The position numbers and the translations under genes were made by a program. Shown here piece by piece: positions 6,065 through 10,008 of a stretch of 10,008 nt of DNA. The stretch is taken from contig JAFZZX010000131.1 in assembly GCA_017615515.1 (NCBI GenBank), positions 1-10,008 on the forward strand, given 5' to 3'. The notes beneath the pieces were generated by a model. The model saw nothing but the letters and a program-made list of their open reading frames with translations, ran no database searches and was not told the origin of the DNA. The stretch comes from Clostridia bacterium. GTDB lineage: Bacteria > Bacillota > Clostridia > Christensenellales > CAG-1252. Every line of letters begins with the position of its first letter. Position 1 is the stretch's first letter.

Positions 6065-6114
6065 GCTTAATAAAAGCTCTTCGTCCGCATTTCTCAACTT
6101 TTCTTATTTTTTTC

Positions 6115-6143
6115 TTGACACGCGGGCGAATGCGCTTTAAACT
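6115..6143 (+). promoter_or_regulatory. Promoter of the lysine riboswitch-NhaC unit
   Basis: Perfect TTGACA (6115-6120), 17-bp spacer, TAAACT (6138-6143). The transcript would start near 6150, just before the first paired bases of the aptamer at 6154. Confidence 0.7.
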
Positions 6144-6153
6144 TGTTTTTATT

Positions 6154-6307
6154 GATAGAGGCGCGTGGCTTATGATAAACCGCAGGGCAGGCTCGCTTGC
6201 GGTGGCAAAGGAAGTCACGCCGAAGGATGCGTTCGATCCTGTAGTGGGCGCATTCTGGGGCGACGGAGAATATCCCTCGCACTGTCGCAGAAATGCGGAG
6301 AGCTATC
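6154..6307 (+). ncRNA. Lysine riboswitch aptamer (L box)
   Basis: The conserved L-box ends are present: GATAGAGGCGCG at 6154-6165 and GGAGAGCTATC at 6297-6307. P1 forms between GATAG (6154-6158) and CTATC (6303-6307). Between them lie the expected core segments GAAGTCACGCCGAAGG (6211-6226), CTGGGGCGAC (6255-6264) and ACTGTCGCAG (6281-6290), with a GCGAC/GTCGC helix (6260-6264 with 6284-6288). Length, about 154 nt, is normal. The RNA binds free lysine and should reduce expression of the transporter downstream. The identification is by recognition of the consensus, not by covariance scoring. Confidence 0.9.
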
Positions 6308-6338
6308 CACCTTACGACTTGATTACGTGGCGATACGG

Positions 6339-6368
6339 GCGGCTCTTCGTGCCGCTTTTTTCTTTTTT
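6339..6368 (+). terminator. Riboswitch-controlled intrinsic terminator
   Basis: GCGGC (6339-6343), loop TCTTCGT, GCCGC (6351-6355), followed by six T, one C and six T (6356-6368). A competing helix pairs 6295-6304 (GCGGAGAGCT) with 6341-6350 (GGCTCTTCGT) over ten base pairs including three G-U pairs. It uses the 3' strand of P1 and the terminator's 5' arm, so it can serve as the antiterminator when lysine is absent. Confidence 0.8.
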
Positions 6369-6428
6369 CGGGACGGGGCGGCGGATGATCGATCACAATG
6401 CGCCTTCGGGCGCGAAAAGGAGAAAAAT

Positions 6429-8180
6429 ATGGTAGGTACTTTTTGGGCATTCGTGCCCGCAATCATCGCGATCATTCTCGCGCTCGTGACCAAGCAGGTT
6501 TACCTGTCTCTGTTCGCGGGCATCTTCGCGGGAGCTATGTTCCTCGCGGGGGGCAATCCGATCGAAGCGATCAGCAATCTGTTCATCACGATGGGCGGAC
6601 AGCTCGGCGGCAACGGCGGCATCCTGATCTTCCTCGTGATCCTCGGCATCTTCGCCGTTCTGATGGTGAAGACGGGCGGCTCGAGGGCGTACGGCGACTG
6701 GGCGAGCGGCAAGATCAAGACCAAGAAGGGCGCGGAACTCGCGACCATCGGCCTCGGCGCTTTGATCTTCGTGGACGACTATTTCAACTGCCTGACCGTC
6801 GGTAACGCGATGCGTCCCGTGACGGATAAGCACAAGATCAGCCACGCCAAACTCGCGTATTTGATCGACGCGACGGCGGCTCCGATCTGCATCATCGCCC
6901 CGATCTCCTCGTGGGCGGCGGCAGTCGCGGGCAACGTTGAGGGCGAGAACGGCATCCTGACCTTCGTCAAGACCATTCCCTTCAATATGTACGCGCTTTT
7001 GACGATCGCTTTTATGGTCGTGACCGTGCTGCTCCGTATGGACTTCTTCAAGATGCGCCGCAATGAGAAGATCGCGGCGGAGACCGGCGACGTGCTCGCG
7101 GGCGAGACCGACCTCCCGACCAAGGACGTCGAGGCGGACGAGAAGGTCAAGGGCAAGGTCATCAACCTCGTCTTCCCGATCGTCACCTTGATCCTCTGCT
7201 GCATCGGCGCGATGATCTACAACGGTTTCTACTATGATTGGGACGCGGGCGTGATCGGCACGACCCTCCAGTCCGAAACGGTTTTGGAAGCGTTCAGCAA
7301 CTGCGACGCGGGCTCCGCGCTTGCGATGGGTTCCTTCATCGCTCTCGTGATCACCGTCGTCTTCTATCTCTGCACCAAGGCGATCACCTTCAAGGGTAGC
7401 ATGGAGTCCATCGTGGACGGCTTCAAGTCCATGGTTCCCGCGATCCTGATCTTGACCTTCGCCTGGACGCTCGGCGGCATCATGGGCGCCAAGGGCGAGG
7501 GCATCGACGAGGCGGGCGCGGCGATCATCGACGGCACCTTGAACGCCAAGGCGTTCGTGCAGGCGCACATCACGGCTGACAGCATGGCGCTCGGCGTGAT
7601 CCCCTTCGTCTTCTTCATCATCGCTTGCCTCTTGTCCTTTGCGACCGGTACTTCGTGGGGCACCTTCGGCGTGCTGATCCCCATCGCGACGGCCGTTATG
7701 AGCGCGACGTCGAGCGAAGGCTTGTTCTTCCTCACGATGTCTGCGGTCCTCGCAGGTGCGGTGTACGGCGACCACGTCAGCCCGATCTCGGATACCACCA
7801 TCATGGCGTCCTCGGGCGCGCAATGCAACCACATTGACCACGTCAAGACGCAGCTCCCCTATGCGACCATCGTCGCGATCCTCTCGGGTATCACCTATCT
7901 CGTGGTCGGCTTCATCACCACGACGTCGGTCGGTCAGTCCTACGGCGCCAGCGCGGGCATCACGCTCGGCATCGGTGCGGTGCTCCTCGCGGGTACGCTC
8001 GTCCTTCTGTACTTCCTGACCAAGAAGGGCATCATCGACAAGATCGACGATGCGATCAGCAGCTTCTTCGCGAAGCTCTCCAAGCACCCCCAAGAGCGCC
8101 CGCTCGAGGATACGGCTGTCGGCGGTTCCGAAGTGACCGAAGAGATCGAAGAGATGCAAAAGAACGACGACGAAGAGTAA
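6429..8180 (+). CDS. NhaC-family transporter, predicted lysine transporter (LysW type)
   Basis: A 583-residue polytopic inner-membrane carrier of the NhaC (Na+/H+ antiporter) family. Conserved stretches are visible in both halves: LIFVDDYFNCLTVGNAMRPV (residues 112-131) and ISHAKLAYLIDATAAP in the first; FATGTSWGTFGVLIPIA and YGDHVSPISDTTIMASSGA (D448) in the second. The C-terminus is a charged cytoplasmic tail rich in Glu and Asp. The start is the ATG at 6429 with AAAAGGAG ending 6 nt upstream; the open frame reaches back to 6165 but that stretch is the riboswitch and its terminator, so it is not protein-coding. Comparative work on L-box regulons assigned NhaC-family members under lysine riboswitches as lysine transporters (LysW), and the riboswitch here argues for lysine rather than simple Na+/H+ exchange. 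Substrate and coupling ion remain inferred. Confidence 0.9.
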   Translation: MVGTFWAFVPAIIAIILALVTKQVYLSLFAGIFAGAMFLAGGNPIEAISNLFITMGGQLGGNGGILIFLVILGIFAVLMVKTGGSRAYGDWASGKIKTKKGAELATIGLGALIFVDDYFNCLTVGNAMRPVTDKHKISHAKLAYLIDATAAPICIIAPISSWAAAVAGNVEGENGILTFVKTIPFNMYALLTIAFMVVTVLLRMDFFKMRRNEKIAAETGDVLAGETDLPTKDVEADEKVKGKVINLVFPIVTLILCCIGAMIYNGFYYDWDAGVIGTTLQSETVLEAFSNCDAGSALAMGSFIALVITVVFYLCTKAITFKGSMESIVDGFKSMVPAILILTFAWTLGGIMGAKGEGIDEAGAAIIDGTLNAKAFVQAHITADSMALGVIPFVFFIIACLLSFATGTSWGTFGVLIPIATAVMSATSSEGLFFLTMSAVLAGAVYGDHVSPISDTTIMASSGAQCNHIDHVKTQLPYATIVAILSGITYLVVGFITTTSVGQSYGASAGITLGIGAVLLAGTLVLLYFLTKKGIIDKIDDAISSFFAKLSKHPQERPLEDTAVGGSEVTEEIEEMQKNDDEE

Positions 8181-8208
8181 TCGTCGGTCATAACGATTCA
8201 TAAAAATA

Positions 8209-8238
8209 GGGGCAGGCACAATGTCTGCTCCTTTTTTT
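8209..8238. terminator. Bidirectional intrinsic terminator between convergent genes
   Basis: Stem 8209-8217 with 8223-8231 (nine pairs, two of them G-U, loop ACAAT), followed on the plus strand by seven T (8232-8238). On the minus strand the same hairpin is followed by TATTTTTA (8208-8201), so it can end both the NhaC transcript and the minus-strand operon. Confidence 0.85.
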
Positions 8239-8246
8239 GTGAGATA

Positions 8247-8266
8247 AGTAAAAGGCGTCTTTTACT
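8247..8266. repeat. Small perfect inverted repeat at the 3' end of the YunG-Nudix gene
   Basis: AGTAAAAG-GCGT-CTTTTACT: 8-bp arms with a 4-base loop, including the gene's TAA stop (8264-8262). No T-run follows on either strand; it may add to 3'-end formation or mRNA stability. Confidence 0.4.
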
Positions 8267-9125
8267 GCTTACGACAGAGATCGGGGTCGGATTTTAATCG
8301 GGCGATGATCGCCACGTCCGCGGGGCAAAAGTCGTAATCGTCGATTTCGGACACGGTGATCCAGGCGATCGATTGATGTTCGAGAGGTTCGGGTTCACCC
8401 TCTGCGATCTCGGCGCGAAAGAGCGTCAGATGCACGGAAAGGTCGGGATAGTCGTGCGTAACGGTCATATACACGTCGCCGACAGCCACCGTCACGCCGA
8501 TCTCTTCGCGGCATTCGCGCACCAGCGCCTCGGCAAGCGTTTCGCCTTTTTCCGCCTTGCCGCCGACGAATTCCCATAGCCCCGCGCGAGCCTTCCCTTC
8601 GGGGCGACGGCAGATCATAAACCGTTGCCCCCGCAGGATCAGCGCGGCTACGACTTCCTTGCGCTCCGTCTGCTTGCCGCTCGGTGCGATCCGCTTTTCG
8701 AGTTCGCGCTTTAAGAGGAGGTATCGCGCGTGCTTCTCCTCGTCCTTGAAGTGTTCCGCGCGCGACTGCGGGTATTTGTCGTCATAGACGAGTTTTTCGT
8801 CCCCGAATTGCTCGCTCGTGAGGTCAAAGCGCACGCCGTCCACCACGTTGTAGCAATGGTAGGCGCCGCCCGTGAGCGGTACGCCGTACACTTCGCCGCC
8901 GTAAATATCCTGTACGAGGAAGGACGTGATCGAGCATTGACCGAGCGTCCTGTTCTCGGGCGTCCAGTCGGGGCGCAGACGAGGCGCGCAGGTTTCTCGG
9001 CTCCAAATGTCGCACAAAAGGTCGTATAGGTCGCGTTGATCCCCGACCGCCGCGTACGTTTCGTCGATCGGGGTCACAGCCGCCGTGTCCGCACCGTAAA
9101 AGCGATAGTTTTTCGTTTTTTCCAT
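8262..9125 (-). CDS. YunG-like domain fused to a Nudix hydrolase
   Basis: A 287-residue two-domain cytoplasmic protein. Residues about 30-145 resemble Bacillus YunG, a family without known function: DLLCDIWSRETCAPRLR, LGQCSITSFLVQDIYGGEVY, YHCYNVV and DLTSEQFGD. Residues about 157-280 are a Nudix hydrolase with a complete Nudix box (G189, E195, R203, E204, E207, E208, G210) and a tail YDFCPADVAIIARL like that of (deoxy)nucleoside triphosphate pyrophosphohydrolases of the MutT/CTP-pyrophosphohydrolase group, so hydrolysis of a damaged or modified NTP to NMP is likely. I choose the ATG at 9125 because AAGGAAGG lies 7 nt ahead; an ATG two codons upstream (9131) sits too close to it. The open frame extends to 9341 but overlaps the preceding phosphatase gene. 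It lies 14 bp after that gene and is the last of a three-gene operon. Confidence 0.88.
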   Translation of the reverse strand: MEKTKNYRFYGADTAAVTPIDETYAAVGDQRDLYDLLCDIWSRETCAPRLRPDWTPENRTLGQCSITSFLVQDIYGGEVYGVPLTGGAYHCYNVVDGVRFDLTSEQFGDEKLVYDDKYPQSRAEHFKDEEKHARYLLLKRELEKRIAPSGKQTERKEVVAALILRGQRFMICRRPEGKARAGLWEFVGGKAEKGETLAEALVRECREEIGVTVAVGDVYMTVTHDYPDLSVHLTLFRAEIAEGEPEPLEHQSIAWITVSEIDDYDFCPADVAIIARLKSDPDLCRKQ

Positions 9126-9139
9126 ATCCATTCCTTCCT

Positions 9140-9835
9140 TTAGTAAAGCGACGCGTAATAGGCGCGGCAATTGTCCACGCAGAGACAACCGAGCGTCTTG
9201 CCGAGATAGGAGCCGCAGTCGAGGTGGATCCTCGCGTAATCGCGGATCGAACGAGGGGCGACCACGCCGTCGCGTGGATAAAAGATCATCTCGTCCCTGC
9301 CCGTCAGATAGCGGGTCGGGGTATGTCCGAACAGCACGCACTTCTCTCCGCGGACGTGTAGGTCGGGTCTTTTGAAATTACGGTCGTAGACCAAGTATTC
9401 CTCTTCGGTGTCCTTCGGGTGGATCATCGTGCCGTCGGCTCTCAAGCGTACGCCCGCGTGCACGCACAGATAGTCGTCGGTCTCGTAGTAGAGGGGGCAC
9501 GCCTCGAGCCTCTCGACGTCCGACCATTCGAGCGACGCACCTTCCTTGCCGAAGTAGGCGCGGATCTCTTTGAGGGCGGCGTCTTGGTCGAAGCCGTCTT
9601 CTTGGCGTGCCATCACGCCGTGGCAATATTTCAAAAAGTCGTATTCGTGATTGCCGAGTACGAGCAGGATATTCGGGTGCGAGAGGACGTAGTGAAGGAG
9701 CCGCACGGACTCTCCGCCCTTGTCGAGGACGTCGCCGACCACGATCAGCCTGTCCCCGTCGTCGAAATCGATCGCGTCGAGCAGGGCGCGGAAGAGTTCG
9801 TATTCGCCGTGCGGGTCGGAGAGGACGTAATCCAT
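9140..9835 (-). CDS. PPP-type metallophosphatase (serine/threonine phosphatase-like)
   Basis: A 231-residue calcineurin-like phosphoesterase of the PPP branch. All metal-binding motifs are present and in order: SDPHGEYE (D7, H9), GDVLDKG (D35, D38), GNHEYD (N62, H63), HAG (H126) and GHTP (H171). The usual GDxxDRG has lysine in place of arginine, and the DxHG motif reads DPH. Members of this group dephosphorylate proteins or cleave dinucleoside polyphosphates (ApaH-like); which applies is not clear. The length fits small bacterial PPP enzymes. Its ATG directly follows the TGA of the preceding gene (TGAATG), with no good ribosome site, so translation is probably coupled. A shared theme with the Nudix gene downstream could be nucleotide clean-up, but that is conjecture. 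Confidence 0.9.
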   Translation of the reverse strand: MDYVLSDPHGEYELFRALLDAIDFDDGDRLIVVGDVLDKGGESVRLLHYVLSHPNILLVLGNHEYDFLKYCHGVMARQEDGFDQDAALKEIRAYFGKEGASLEWSDVERLEACPLYYETDDYLCVHAGVRLRADGTMIHPKDTEEEYLVYDRNFKRPDLHVRGEKCVLFGHTPTRYLTGRDEMIFYPRDGVVAPRSIRDYARIHLDCGSYLGKTLGCLCVDNCRAYYASLY

Positions 9836-10008
9836 TCAGTCTTCGTCGGGGTCGAACAGGTCGAAGTCGACGATCTGTTTGATCTCGTCGATCAGCTGTT
9901 TTTGACGTTCGTAAAAGAGCAGTTCCTTGTTGTGCTCGAAATACTTGTCGCATCCGTAACGGCTGATGAACCAGGCGATGTTGCGATTGACCGTCAGTTC
10001 CGTGACGA
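9836..10008 (-). CDS. Unidentified protein, C-terminal part (runs off the window)
   Basis: The last 56 residues of a gene that enters from beyond the right edge. It includes NRNIAWFISRYGCDKYFEHN, a likely amphipathic helix KQLIDEIKQIVDFD, and an acidic end FDPDED. I do not recognise the family. Codon use is like that of the downstream genes and its TGA touches the ATG of the phosphatase gene, so it belongs to the same operon. Confidence 0.7.
   Translation of the reverse strand, partial: VTELTVNRNIAWFISRYGCDKYFEHNKELLFYERQKQLIDEIKQIVDFDLFDPDED

Noticed and set aside
6063..6079. Hairpin GAGCTT-AATAA-AAGCTC at the end of the HTH gene as an intrinsic terminator
   Set aside because: The stem is only six pairs and AT-rich, and no T-run follows directly; the T-rich stretch begins about 20 bp later.
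6165..6428. N-terminal extension of the NhaC frame by 88 codons
   Set aside because: This segment is the lysine riboswitch and its terminator; the ATG at 6429 has a strong ribosome site and matches the family N-terminus.
6393..8219. Open frame of 608 codons on the minus strand
   Set aside because: It lies opposite the NhaC gene and has the biased Arg/Asp/His-rich composition of an antisense shadow; no domain is recognisable.
9126..9341. N-terminal extension of the YunG-Nudix frame
   Set aside because: It lies over the 3' end of the phosphatase gene in another frame and reads as low-complexity Arg/Leu/Pro sequence.

Overview
The window looks like chromosomal DNA of a fairly GC-rich member of the Bacillota, probably an uncultured gut-type clostridium. 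The evidence is Shine-Dalgarno sites of the AAGGAGG type, the methyltransferase-rsmI pair that is also adjacent in Bacillus (yabB/yabC region), a lysine riboswitch ahead of an NhaC-family transporter, a YunG-type domain, and consensus sigma-A-like promoters in otherwise GC-rich DNA. The taxon is an inference; no rRNA or marker gene is present.

Layout, left to right. (1) 1-285, minus: 5' part of a GH130 beta-mannoside phosphorylase, divergent from an AraC-family regulator (391-1134, plus). Their promoters overlap in the shared spacer. (2) 1191-4208, plus: one uninterrupted 1005-codon frame holding a complete MMPL/RND-type exporter followed by a complete TrmN6-like tRNA adenine methyltransferase. 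Its promoter contains a perfect 18-bp palindrome. rsmI (4213-5022) follows 4 bp later. (3) 5023-5239: non-coding, with a nested hairpin and a 19-bp direct repeat. (4) 5240-5695 (minus) and 5831-6064 (plus): a small SLOG-type protein and a 77-residue XRE-type HTH protein, divergent around three copies of the operator-like sequence TTCC-N6-GGAA spaced 48-49 bp. (5) 6115-8180: promoter, lysine riboswitch with a terminator/antiterminator, and an NhaC-family transporter that is probably a lysine transporter. (6) 8209-8238: a bidirectional terminator, then a minus-strand operon read right to left: an unidentified partial gene (9836-10008), a PPP-type metallophosphatase (9140-9835) and a YunG-Nudix fusion (8262-9125).

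How the parts work together. The GH130/AraC pair is probably a sugar-responsive catabolic unit. The methyltransferase and RsmI both modify the translation apparatus, which fits their tight coupling; the exporter fused to them does not fit and is the main structural oddity. The SLOG/HTH pair reads as a self-regulated two-gene module of lower GC than its surroundings and is the best candidate here for an undescribed system. The NhaC gene is predicted to be shut off when intracellular lysine is high.
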